Shown here: piece after piece, positions 8,368 to 15,889 of the stretch
How positions within the stretch are numbered: position 1 is the stretch's first letter
Layout of the letters: each line of letters begins with the position of its first letter
Assembly (NCBI GenBank): GCA_945915235.1
Contig: CAMEEX010000015.1
Span: 1-34,193 of the forward strand
Reading direction: 5' to 3'
Source of the DNA: an uncultured Clostridia bacterium
GTDB lineage: Bacteria > Bacillota > Clostridia > Lachnospirales > Lachnospiraceae
Length of the DNA: 34,193 nucleotides
The notes under the pieces: model-generated
Told to the model about the DNA's origin: nothing
Seen by the model: only the letters and a program-made list of their open reading frames with translations
Databases searched by the model: none
Position numbers and translations under genes: made by a program

Positions 8368-8373
8368 TTATAT
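8368..8373 (-). promoter_or_regulatory. Candidate -10 for the transporter operon
   Basis: On the minus strand a TATAAT lies about 78 bp before the first permease codon, in a T/A-rich region. No convincing -35 hexamer is present at 17 bp, so activation by the adjacent AraC protein is plausible. The divergent region 8291-8674 otherwise holds the regulator promoter and an 18-bp palindrome. Confidence 0.35.
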
Positions 8374-8417
8374 ACATTTTATTAAATTACTTCTATGCAA
8401 TTATATCTGAAAACATA

Positions 8418-8435
8418 GCAAAAACGACTTTTTGC
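8418..8435. promoter_or_regulatory. 18-bp palindrome, candidate operator
   Basis: GCAAAAA-CGAC-TTTTTGC is a perfect inverted repeat of 7-bp arms in the divergent region between the permease and AraC genes. It lies about 45 bp upstream of the leftward -10 candidate. It could be an AraC or LacI-type/catabolite control site. The centre resembles a cre-like CG core but does not match the consensus well. Confidence 0.4.
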
Positions 8436-8556
8436 CATTAACTTTTTGTTCATTTTTTGTATACAATGTTTGTTTTTAACACTAGTTGCAACATCTAATT
8501 ATGCATTTTTGTTTTGTATTTGTGTGTTTTTTTGTTTCCGAAATCGTTTTTGTTGG

Positions 8557-8585
8557 TTGAAATTACTATTTTGTTGAGATATAAT
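8557..8585 (+). promoter_or_regulatory. Promoter of the AraC regulator gene
   Basis: There is -35 TTGAAA (8557-8562), a 17-bp spacer, and a perfect -10 TATAAT (8580-8585). Transcription would start near 8592, giving a leader of about 80 nt before the ATG at 8675. Confidence 0.75.
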
Positions 8586-8674
8586 AATAAAGTAGTAAAC
8601 AGCATTTATTTTTCATGTACAAATTGACGTATGCAGGATTGCAACATTTGAGCTGCATTTTGTGGAGGGTATTT

Positions 8675-9598
8675 ATGAGCAAACCCAAGAAGGTAATAAC
8701 CGAATACAGGCATTATGATTTGTCACCGGATTTTCCGCTGCTCGTTCTGCACGGCGATCGTTGGCATATATCTGACATTAAGGCAGACAGGCTTCATTTT
8801 CACAATTGTCTGGAGATAGGGGTTTGCCACTCCCACGAGGGACGACTTGACTTTGGCGACCATTCTGTTACATACAAAGCAGGTGATTTCACCCTTATAG
8901 CAAGGAACTATCCTCACACCACCTATTCAACCCATGGCGGGAAGAGTCTTTGGTCTTATATTTTTGTAGACCTTGACGAATTTTTCAAAAGTCAGGCACT
9001 CCTTAACACCTCGGGCGCCCTGCTTCCATCACTAAGCTATTATATAGGAAGTAAAGACTCATCTCCACGGCTCTACAGTTATATTATGGCAGTCATCGAT
9101 GAAATGACCGAAAAGCAGCAGGGATATCTCACCAGTGTAACAGGACTTATGGCAGCGATACTCATAGAGATAACAAGACTGTGTGAGCATGAGACACCGG
9201 CACAGAAGCCCCTGACCAATGCAAGCATACTCTCCATACATCCTGCGCTCAACTACATACACGACAACTATATGCAGCAATTCCCGGTCGAGCTGCTTGC
9301 CGACATGTGTCACCTCAGCGTCACTCATTTTAGGCGTACCTTCAACACAATCATGGGAATAAGCCCGCTCGAGTTTATCAACAACACGCGTATTGAGCAC
9401 GCCTGCCTGCTCCTATCAAGCACAGACTCGTCGGTGCTTGAGATTTCCGAGCAGGTTGGTTTCCACTCGGTATCAAGTTTCAACCGTGCCTTCGTCAAGA
9501 TGATGGAATGTTCTCCGAGAGAATGGCGCAAAAAAAACAGCAACGGTGACACCGTCACAAAAAAGAAGTCAGTACTGGAATATCACGGCTGGATGTAG
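8675..9598 (+). CDS. AraC-family transcriptional regulator
   Basis: The product is about 307 aa with two domains. Residues roughly 15-150 form a cupin-like AraC N-terminal sensing domain, with the typical HFHNCLEIGVCHSHEG and YKAGDFTLIARNYPH blocks. The last 100 or so residues form the double helix-turn-helix of AraC/XylS, including LADMCHLSVTHFRRTF and the end signature VGFHSVSSFNRAFVKMMECSPREWR. The ATG at 8675 is chosen because GGAGG lies just before it; an earlier in-frame ATG at 8615 has no such site. It is divergent from the transporter genes and 38 bp upstream of the CE12 gene, so it is the likely activator of the pectin locus. Its ligand is unknown. Confidence 0.92.
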   Translation: MSKPKKVITEYRHYDLSPDFPLLVLHGDRWHISDIKADRLHFHNCLEIGVCHSHEGRLDFGDHSVTYKAGDFTLIARNYPHTTYSTHGGKSLWSYIFVDLDEFFKSQALLNTSGALLPSLSYYIGSKDSSPRLYSYIMAVIDEMTEKQQGYLTSVTGLMAAILIEITRLCEHETPAQKPLTNASILSIHPALNYIHDNYMQQFPVELLADMCHLSVTHFRRTFNTIMGISPLEFINNTRIEHACLLLSSTDSSVLEISEQVGFHSVSSFNRAFVKMMECSPREWRKKNSNGDTVTKKKSVLEYHGWM

Positions 9599-9636
9599 TA
9601 TAATAAAGCAAAGATTTTAATTTACGGAGGTTAGCT

Positions 9637-11601
9637 ATGACCACAGCAATTTCGTCGGACATTTATGCCGAACACGCGGCACTTGAGACCGGTTCCGGCT
9701 ATCGTATGACATACAATTTCGGGAACACTCCGAGCGCAGACAGCATCGGCTCCCGGCACATAACGCAGGTTTACCCTGAGGATAATTTTTCATATAAGAA
9801 GGGTTACGGTTTTTTGACGGAGGAAGCCAGAAAGTCAGACCCTAATCTTAAAATTGATGAGATCAATGATGGATTTTCTCCTCAGTACTGGTACTCGGAC
9901 GCCAAGCTCATCAACCCTGAGGCTGACGAGAACGGAATATACCTTGAAAACGGAATTCTTGACGGCGGATACATTCCACTCACTTTTAAGGCAGTCGTAC
10001 CTCATCAGGGCAACTACAAGGTGACGCTCGTGCTCTCTGCCGGTGACACTCCGATAAAGGGAATAACCATCTTCTCGGGAAGAAGGAGACTCGAATCGCT
10101 CAAAGGCGACTACTGCCCTCACGAGGTTCGCGCCTATGTTTTCAACGTGAATGTGTGTGATATCATTCCGCGCGGTCACGAGGAGGTATTTACCGACACC
10201 ACAATCGACATCACCGTAATCGGAAGCAGACCTGTATTCACCACACTTACTATAGAAGAATTTGACACTCCTACCATATATATAGCGGGTGACTCCACCG
10301 TTACCGACCAGCCGGCATGCTATCCGTATTATCCTGAGAGCAGCTACTGTGGCTGGGGTCAGTTTTTCACCTACTATGTATCAAATCTTGCCGCGGTGTC
10401 TAATCATTCCCACTCAGGCCTCACGACCGAGAGTTTCCGCACTGAGGGGCACTACGACATCATTAAGAAGTATATCAAACGCGGCGACTACTGCCTGTTC
10501 CAGTTCGGCCACAATGACCAGAAGCTTCCGCATCTTGCTGCTGACACGGGCTACTCGGATAATCTGAGAACCTACATCGACGAGATAAGAAGCTACGGAG
10601 CAACGCCTGTTATTGTGACGCCTCTCGCGAGAAGTACATGGAAGGGCAGCGACGGCAGCTATAACGACCTTCTGCATGACCATGCAGAAGCATGTAAAAA
10701 GGTGGCAGCCGAGAAGAACGTCCCTCTCATTGACCTTCATCAGGTCAGCATGGACTTCATAAAGCGTGTCGGCCTCACCGACTCGGTGCGCTACTTCTAT
10801 CCTAAGGATTACACACACACCAACGATTTCGGTGCATACCTTATGGCAGGCTTCGTAGCCAAGGAGATAAAGCGCATACACGACACCTGCCCTATTCCTA
10901 TAAGGACCTCCCTCTGCGGCAAGGTATACGACCCTGTCATGAACATGAAACGTCCTATGACAATGGAAGAACTTATGGAGTCAGACGATTTTGTACCACC
11001 TAAGCAGATACATGAGGCTCAGCCGCCTGCACACCTTTCAAACATTCCTGTGCCTAAGGCAGCTCCGCTTTGCAAGGTTGCCTACACCGATATCGACGAC
11101 TGCCCGTCAAAGGAGCTCATCGTACATATGGCTGAGCTTGGATATCTTCATAACACAGAGGGTGCTTTTAAGCCGCAGGATTCAATGAGCCGTATCGATG
11201 CCGTGAACATGGTCACGAAGGCAGCGCACTTCGTCCCTGTCAATGTATATAACGATATGTTCACAGATGTTGTCGGTCACGAATGGTATGCAGGTGTCGT
11301 GGAGTGTGCCTACTCTAACGCGATTGTTGATGAGGCACTCTTAGACAATAAGACCTTCAAGCCTGAGAAGCCTGTCACAGCCGAGGAGCTCGCCTCATTC
11401 TGTGTCAATGCTTTCAAGAGCAGAATAATAAAGAACGATATCTCAGATTATAATAAGGAAGTAAACTGCTCAGAATGGTTTAAGAAATATATCTCGACAG
11501 CCGCATATTTAGGCTATATCACGGACGGCTTTGACGGTACAAGGCAGCTCACCCGCGAGGAGGCTGTCAGGTATGTGCAGATTCTTATTGACCATATCTG
11601 A
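9637..11601 (+). CDS. CE12 rhamnogalacturonan acetylesterase with C-terminal SLH-like repeats
   Basis: This is a 654-aa protein of three parts. Residues about 10-205 are a beta-rich galactose-binding-like domain usual in bacterial rhamnogalacturonan acetylesterases. Residues about 212-420 are an SGNH hydrolase with GDST (catalytic Ser220), FGHND (291-294) and DYTHTN (Asp391, His394), which is the CE12 pattern. Residues about 475-654 resemble three S-layer-homology repeats, best seen in FTDVVGHEWYAGVVECAYS. The enzyme removes acetyl groups from rhamnogalacturonan-I. The start has ACGGAGG before the ATG. No signal peptide or membrane segment is present, so it appears cytosolic, which is odd for SLH repeats. 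It follows the AraC gene by 38 bp; a TATAAT at 9599-9604 may add an internal promoter. Confidence 0.88.
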   Translation: MTTAISSDIYAEHAALETGSGYRMTYNFGNTPSADSIGSRHITQVYPEDNFSYKKGYGFLTEEARKSDPNLKIDEINDGFSPQYWYSDAKLINPEADENGIYLENGILDGGYIPLTFKAVVPHQGNYKVTLVLSAGDTPIKGITIFSGRRRLESLKGDYCPHEVRAYVFNVNVCDIIPRGHEEVFTDTTIDITVIGSRPVFTTLTIEEFDTPTIYIAGDSTVTDQPACYPYYPESSYCGWGQFFTYYVSNLAAVSNHSHSGLTTESFRTEGHYDIIKKYIKRGDYCLFQFGHNDQKLPHLAADTGYSDNLRTYIDEIRSYGATPVIVTPLARSTWKGSDGSYNDLLHDHAEACKKVAAEKNVPLIDLHQVSMDFIKRVGLTDSVRYFYPKDYTHTNDFGAYLMAGFVAKEIKRIHDTCPIPIRTSLCGKVYDPVMNMKRPMTMEELMESDDFVPPKQIHEAQPPAHLSNIPVPKAAPLCKVAYTDIDDCPSKELIVHMAELGYLHNTEGAFKPQDSMSRIDAVNMVTKAAHFVPVNVYNDMFTDVVGHEWYAGVVECAYSNAIVDEALLDNKTFKPEKPVTAEELASFCVNAFKSRIIKNDISDYNKEVNCSEWFKKYISTAAYLGYITDGFDGTRQLTREEAVRYVQILIDHI

Positions 11602-11638
11602 TGTTTAAAATTATTTTTACTCGGAAATGAGGATTTAT

Positions 11639-12028
11639 ATGGCAAAATTAAATTACAGCCGTCAGCGCGAGGCAATCTTAGATTTCCTATGCCATACAAC
11701 TTCACACCCTACCGCAGAAGAGGTATACAGGCATATTCAGGACATATATCCGAATATAAGTCTTGGAACCGTATACCGTAATCTGTCGCTGCTCGTCGAA
11801 CACGGGCAAGCCCTGAAAATTCAGGGTGAAGACTGTGACCATTTCGACGGCAACACAGAGCCGCACTATCACTTTGTATGTGACGCATGCCATCATGTAT
11901 ATGATGTGGACATGGAACCAAGCGACCAGCTCATACAGTCCGCAGGTCACAATGTTCCGGGAAAAATCCGCACACACAGCGTCATTTTCTACGGAACCTG
12001 TGACACCTGCCTGAGTGATAAAAATTAA
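11639..12028 (+). CDS. perR: Fur-family peroxide regulator, PerR-like
   Basis: This 129-aa Fur-family protein has an N-terminal winged helix (SRQREAILDFL to SLGTVYRNLSLL) and a C-terminal metal-binding dimer domain. It has the two structural zinc CxxC motifs (Cys81/84 and Cys121/124) and the regulatory-site residues Asp70, His76 and His78 in HFDGNTEPHYHF. The aspartate at that place is typical of PerR rather than Fur. PerR senses peroxide through iron-catalysed histidine oxidation and derepresses defence genes. ATG 11639 is preferred over ATG 11627 because TGAGGA lies 5-6 nt before it. The adjacent downstream reverse rubrerythrin gene and palindromes at 12063 and 12109 fit a PerR regulon. Confidence 0.88.
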   Translation: MAKLNYSRQREAILDFLCHTTSHPTAEEVYRHIQDIYPNISLGTVYRNLSLLVEHGQALKIQGEDCDHFDGNTEPHYHFVCDACHHVYDVDMEPSDQLIQSAGHNVPGKIRTHSVIFYGTCDTCLSDKN

Positions 12029-12030
12029 GA

Positions 12031-12059
12031 TTGACATTTGGCATACATTGTGGTAAATT
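12031..12059 (+). promoter_or_regulatory. Promoter of the rubrerythrin gene
   Basis: A perfect -35 TTGACA (12031-12036) is separated by 17 bp from a -10 TAAATT (12054-12059). It lies just after the perR stop codon and directly upstream of the first PerR-like palindrome. Confidence 0.65.
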
Positions 12060-12062
12060 AAT

Positions 12063-12081
12063 ATCAGTAATCATTACTGAT
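12063..12081. promoter_or_regulatory. PerR/Fur-type operator
   Basis: ATCAGTAAT-C-ATTACTGAT is a perfect 9-1-9 inverted repeat. Its core TAATnATTA matches the Fur/PerR box type. It covers the expected transcription start of the rubrerythrin promoter, so binding there should repress. Confidence 0.7.
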
Positions 12082-12108
12082 TTTTGAGTGATACATTACT
12101 TTAAAACA

Positions 12109-12119
12109 GTAATAATTAC
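12109..12119. promoter_or_regulatory. Second, shorter PerR-like palindrome
   Basis: GTAAT-A-ATTAC repeats the core of the operator at 12063-12081, 46 bp further downstream in the leader. It may be a weaker second PerR site. Confidence 0.45.
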
Positions 12120-12177
12120 GCCCTATTTGTTAATAATTAAAGAAATATCAATAAATCAAAGAAAAGGAGAATTAACT

Positions 12178-12768
12178 ATGGCTAAGTTTGTATGTACTGT
12201 ATGTGGTTATGTTTACGAAGGAGATGCGGCTCCTGCGGAGTGCCCTGTATGTCATGTAGGTGCTGACAAGTTCAAGGAAGTAACAGGTGAGCTCTCACTT
12301 GCCGCTGAGCATGAGTATGGCATCTATGGCAAGACAGTTAAGAACAACCCTGAGATCAGCGATGAGGACAAGAAGTATATCTTCGAGCAGCTCAAGGCTA
12401 ACTTCGAGGGAGAGTGCTCAGAGGTAGGTATGTACCTGTGCATGGCTCGTATCGCACATCGCGAAGGCTATCCTGAGATCGGTCTCTACTGGGAGAAGGC
12501 AGCTTACGAGGAAGCAGAGCATGCTGCGAAGTTCGCCGAGATGTTAGGTGAGGATTTAGAGCCGAACATGAAGGCTTCCACAAAGGCTAACCTTGCATGG
12601 AGAGTTGACTGTGAGTTCGGAGCTACCAACGGCAAGTTCGACCTTGCAAAGTGCGCTAAGAAGAATAATCTCGATGCTATTCACGATACCGTTCATGAGA
12701 TGGCTAAGGATGAGGCTAGACACGGACGTGCGCTCAAGGGTATGCTTGACAGATACTTCGGAAAGTAA
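12178..12768 (+). CDS. Reverse rubrerythrin (NADH-dependent peroxidase component)
   Basis: This 196-aa protein has domain order reversed from classical rubrerythrin. A rubredoxin-type FeS4 site comes first (CTVCGY at Cys6/Cys9 and CPVCH at Cys22/Cys25). A four-helix ferritin-like diiron domain follows, with [21 protein letters not shown] and [10 protein letters not shown] carrying the metal ligands. In clostridia such proteins reduce hydrogen peroxide and oxygen in the cytosol with electrons from NADH via partner reductases, and are strongly PerR-controlled. ATG 12178 follows AAGGAG; the upstream in-frame ATG at 12088 lies within the operator region and is not likely used. Codon use is that of a highly expressed gene. 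The perR-rbr pairing supports its role in oxygen defence. Confidence 0.95.
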   Translation: MAKFVCTVCGYVYEGDAAPAECPVCHVGADKFKEVTGELSLAAEHEYGIYGKTVKNNPEISDEDKKYIFEQLKANFEGECSEVGMYLCMARIAHREGYPEIGLYWEKAAYEEAEHAAKFAEMLGEDLEPNMKASTKANLAWRVDCEFGATNGKFDLAKCAKKNNLDAIHDTVHEMAKDEARHGRALKGMLDRYFGK

Positions 12769-12817
12769 TCCAGCCCGACGGCACATGCTGTCAATTATAT
12801 ATACCATTAAGAACTTA

Positions 12818-12860
12818 AAAAGGCTGATACACCGCATATGCGGTGCATCAGTCTTTTTTA
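12818..12860 (+). terminator. Terminator after rubrerythrin (bidirectional)
   Basis: CTGATACACCGCAT pairs with ATGCGGTGCATCAG (12824-12851, one mismatch), followed by CTTTTTT. A-rich sequence on the other side could let it also work leftward. Confidence 0.9.
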
Positions 12861-12871
12861 ATACTGTAAAG

Positions 12872-12903
12872 CATATACCCCACGGATATTTCCGTGGGGT
12901 ATA
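12872..12903 (-). terminator. Stem-loop after the protease gene
   Basis: ATATACCCCACGGA pairs perfectly with TCCGTGGGGTATAT around a 4-nt loop, 32 bp beyond the protease stop. No clear T-run follows on the minus strand, so transcription may end only at the next hairpin (12824-12851). Confidence 0.6.
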
Positions 12904-12934
12904 TTTAGGTTATTCTGTATCAGAGATACATCAA

Positions 12935-15781
12935 TTAATTCTGTGCGCTTTCCTCTCTGCGTCTCTTAACAGCCGCAAAAGCAGCACCTGCCACAATGAC
13001 CATTCCAACCATAGCAATAGGAGCGAAAACATTGTTCTCTCTTCCCGTGTTAGGTGCGATAATCATTCCTGTCTCAGCATATATGAGCGCATAGGTTGAG
13101 AACGCATCTGTGTCGAATGTGAAGTACCCCGTGTTCTCATCGTAAGTTCCGTCAATAACAGTTGCCTCTCCATCATGAATTCTCACAACCTTGAGTGCTT
13201 TTCCTGTCAACTCCTCAGGTACTCTTATTCTCAGACTTATGCTGCCAGAAGTTTCCGTAACCTTAGAAGCTTTATCATGGCCAACCTTCATCATCAGCGA
13301 TATATCAAAATAAGCGCCAACCTTATACTTGTCAAGAACAGACTCAACCAACTGCTTGTCCTTTTCACTTACTGAACCTGTTATATCCTTTACATCAAGG
13401 AAAATCTCCACAGACTCACCGTTGGCAACTCTCGCCTTCTGTGCATCAGAGAGTACTTTCTCCATCAAATCTGCTGCGCTGTTTGCTATGCCAAAATCAT
13501 ACTCTGACGTATTATCTGTAGAAACAGAATCCGCCTTAATCACGTTACCTGCTGCAGGCTTTGAAGGTGCCGTAGGTTCCACTGTCGGATCTTCTGACGG
13601 CTTCTCTGTCGGCTTTTCTGTCGGCTTTTCCGTCGGTTCCTCTGTTGGCTTTTCAATCTTATCGATAACCTGTGTTTCCATTACATAGTGGCATACAGTA
13701 CACTCCTTATGTCTGAGTCCGGCAGTCTCTGTTGTGGCCCCCTTATCAACGATCCAGTCCCCTGCTGTATGCTCTGCCTTGTCGGCAACTGTACCGTCGC
13801 ATCCCTCGGCAACACATTCATGCCAATGGCTGTTCTCGTCATACTTCCACTCTGTTCCGAAGAAGTGTGTATGCTCTGCGCCCGGAAGTACCTTCACCAT
13901 GCAGTAACTTGATACACCATTGTTTACTGCCGTATATACTGAAATAAATGCATAACCTGCAGAATGAGCTGTTACCACGCCGTTTGCATCAACGCTTGCA
14001 ACCTCAGGATTGTATGATACCCATACCAGTTCTGCATCTTCTGCTAATGAAGGCTCAGGTGAAAGAACTGCTGTGAGTGCAAGTTCATCTCCAATATTCA
14101 GCTCTGAACTGTTAGTATTGAGTGTTATCACATCTGCCTTGACAGCCGTGCTGACAACAGCAAAGTTAACATGATACTTACCATCCTTGGTAGTGGCTGT
14201 GATATAGCTTACGCCAGGTGCATCCGGTGTAAAATATGCCACATTCTTTACCGAATAGTTAACATTCACATTCTCTGCTGTCTCAAGTTTTCCCTGACCG
14301 CCTGTTAAAGTCCAGTCAAACGGTCCGTAGGTGCCATCAGGTCTTGTGTAAACCTCACCTGACAACTCACCTGCCGCAGCACTCTCGCTTGCAACACCGT
14401 CTGCACGGATTACAACCGTTGTACCACTTCCTGAAGGAGCACGGAAGGTAATTACACCTGTTGTATTATCATAGGTGTAGCCGCTGTACTGGGCATTCTG
14501 TGTCAATTCAAACTCATACCCATAATCATATCTAAAGAATACTCTGATCGACTCAGGAAGAGTATAATTCTCTTTATTTACGAGCTTACCACTCCAATCA
14601 ACATCCGTCGCAGAGAAATCCGGTCCGTCAAGGACAAGACCTGCTGCATCTGTCAGTGGATTGTCATAGCTTCCGTTTACATATCCCTCAGCCGTGCAGA
14701 GCTTAATCGGAATAAATGAATGATTCTGCATATACTTTGCAATAAGTGTTGCAGTCTCACCTGTCGTTACATATACTGTCTGCTCATTGTAGTAAGCATC
14801 AGAACCTAAATCATCCTGTGTTGAAGAAGTATATAAATTTTCCCAATCAAATGCCATCTTTCGTGTTACACCATTGATTGTAACCTCAAGATAACCCTTT
14901 CCGGCAGGAATTAAATCTGAAGAACCTGATGCTGTGAGCTCTATACGTCCGGTGAGTGCATCCGAGCTGTCTTTATATACATTTACAAGACCTGCCCAAT
15001 CCTCATCCTCCTCATAAACCTTCCAGTCAATCTTATCAATCGTAACATCTGCCGGGATAAGATCCTCGACCTTGACAGTGATTGAACCATTCGGCTTAAG
15101 TCCTGAGAAATTCTCGATTGAAAGCTTGAAATCTTCAACCTGTGTAGGTCTTTCCTTTACTGCAACTATACATACCGCACTTGTTGTTCCGTTTGATACA
15201 GTTATAACTGCCTGACCTGCTGAAACAGCGGTAACGTGTCCAAACTCATCAACCTTAGCAACTTCAGGATTGCTTGAAGTTCTTGTTATTGCATCGTTCG
15301 AACCTGTGTTGTTATTTACACTGAGGTCAAATTCCTGACCCGGATATAAAAGTGCAGACTTCTGTGAAAGCACAAGTCCTGACTCAGCGTTTACACGGAT
15401 AGCGTAGGTACGGTCGTTAGCGCCGTAGTCACCACATGAGAGGAATACATTTCCTGTCCAGTTGTAGTATCCCTTGTACTCCGTTACATCTGCCGTGAAG
15501 GTAAATGTATGTGTGTCCTCATCGTAGATTGTCTCCTCGAGGAAAGGATTGGTCATATCGATGCTGTACTCTGTAACTTCCTTGCCGTTTGAAGCCGTGT
15601 ATGTACGGCTTACCTGTGGGTCAACCTCTATTGAAGCAATAGAACCGTTTCCATCCTCAACAGTACCTGTCATGTAGGTGCGTCCGTCCTGCACATAGAA
15701 AGTTACACTGTTATTTACAAGCTTAGGTGCCTCTGTATCAACCAATACATCGAATCTAAGTGTATCACCTGTCTTGTCCAT
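12935..15781 (-). CDS. Subtilase fragment, C-terminal part with Ig-like domains and sorting signal
   Basis: This is the longest reading frame after the internal TAA. It is in the same frame as the middle fragment, and the 36 codons between (15782-15889) read on smoothly, so the first Met here is unlikely to be a native start. It contains Ig-like segments, two Big2-type domains with the EVAKVDEFGHVTAVSAG and EVASVDANGVVTAHSAG signatures, a HWHECVAEGCDG-type Cys/His module, and a PTEKPTE repeat linker. A final globular domain is followed by IIAPNTGRENN, a hydrophobic helix and a KRRR stop, which is a sortase-type wall anchor. It has no enzymatic domain of its own. It would be orphaned from the protease unless the stop is read through. 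Confidence 0.8.
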   Translation of the reverse strand: MDKTGDTLRFDVLVDTEAPKLVNNSVTFYVQDGRTYMTGTVEDGNGSIASIEVDPQVSRTYTASNGKEVTEYSIDMTNPFLEETIYDEDTHTFTFTADVTEYKGYYNWTGNVFLSCGDYGANDRTYAIRVNAESGLVLSQKSALLYPGQEFDLSVNNNTGSNDAITRTSSNPEVAKVDEFGHVTAVSAGQAVITVSNGTTSAVCIVAVKERPTQVEDFKLSIENFSGLKPNGSITVKVEDLIPADVTIDKIDWKVYEEDEDWAGLVNVYKDSSDALTGRIELTASGSSDLIPAGKGYLEVTINGVTRKMAFDWENLYTSSTQDDLGSDAYYNEQTVYVTTGETATLIAKYMQNHSFIPIKLCTAEGYVNGSYDNPLTDAAGLVLDGPDFSATDVDWSGKLVNKENYTLPESIRVFFRYDYGYEFELTQNAQYSGYTYDNTTGVITFRAPSGSGTTVVIRADGVASESAAAGELSGEVYTRPDGTYGPFDWTLTGGQGKLETAENVNVNYSVKNVAYFTPDAPGVSYITATTKDGKYHVNFAVVSTAVKADVITLNTNSSELNIGDELALTAVLSPEPSLAEDAELVWVSYNPEVASVDANGVVTAHSAGYAFISVYTAVNNGVSSYCMVKVLPGAEHTHFFGTEWKYDENSHWHECVAEGCDGTVADKAEHTAGDWIVDKGATTETAGLRHKECTVCHYVMETQVIDKIEKPTEEPTEKPTEKPTEKPSEDPTVEPTAPSKPAAGNVIKADSVSTDNTSEYDFGIANSAADLMEKVLSDAQKARVANGESVEIFLDVKDITGSVSEKDKQLVESVLDKYKVGAYFDISLMMKVGHDKASKVTETSGSISLRIRVPEELTGKALKVVRIHDGEATVIDGTYDENTGYFTFDTDAFSTYALIYAETGMIIAPNTGRENNVFAPIAMVGMVIVAGAAFAAVKRRREESAQN

Positions 15782-15889
15782 AGCATGTCCGTTGAAGGTA
15801 GGCTCCTTGCCATCCTTGAAGGACTCAAAATCGGTAACATCGCGTCCTGCCTCATCATCGTATACCTTGTCGCCGTAATCGCCGTCGCC

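Noticed and set aside
8461..8556. Phased T-tracts as an origin or attachment site
   Set aside because: This is only generally T-rich divergent promoter DNA; no DnaA boxes or repeat ends were seen.
10414..10881. Leftward 155-codon ORF inside the acetylesterase gene
   Set aside because: It is fully antisense to conserved CE12 coding sequence, with no ribosome binding site or recognisable domain.
11627..11638. Upstream ATG as perR start
   Set aside because: The TGAGGA ribosome binding site lies between this ATG and the one at 11639, and the Fur-family N-terminus fits the second.
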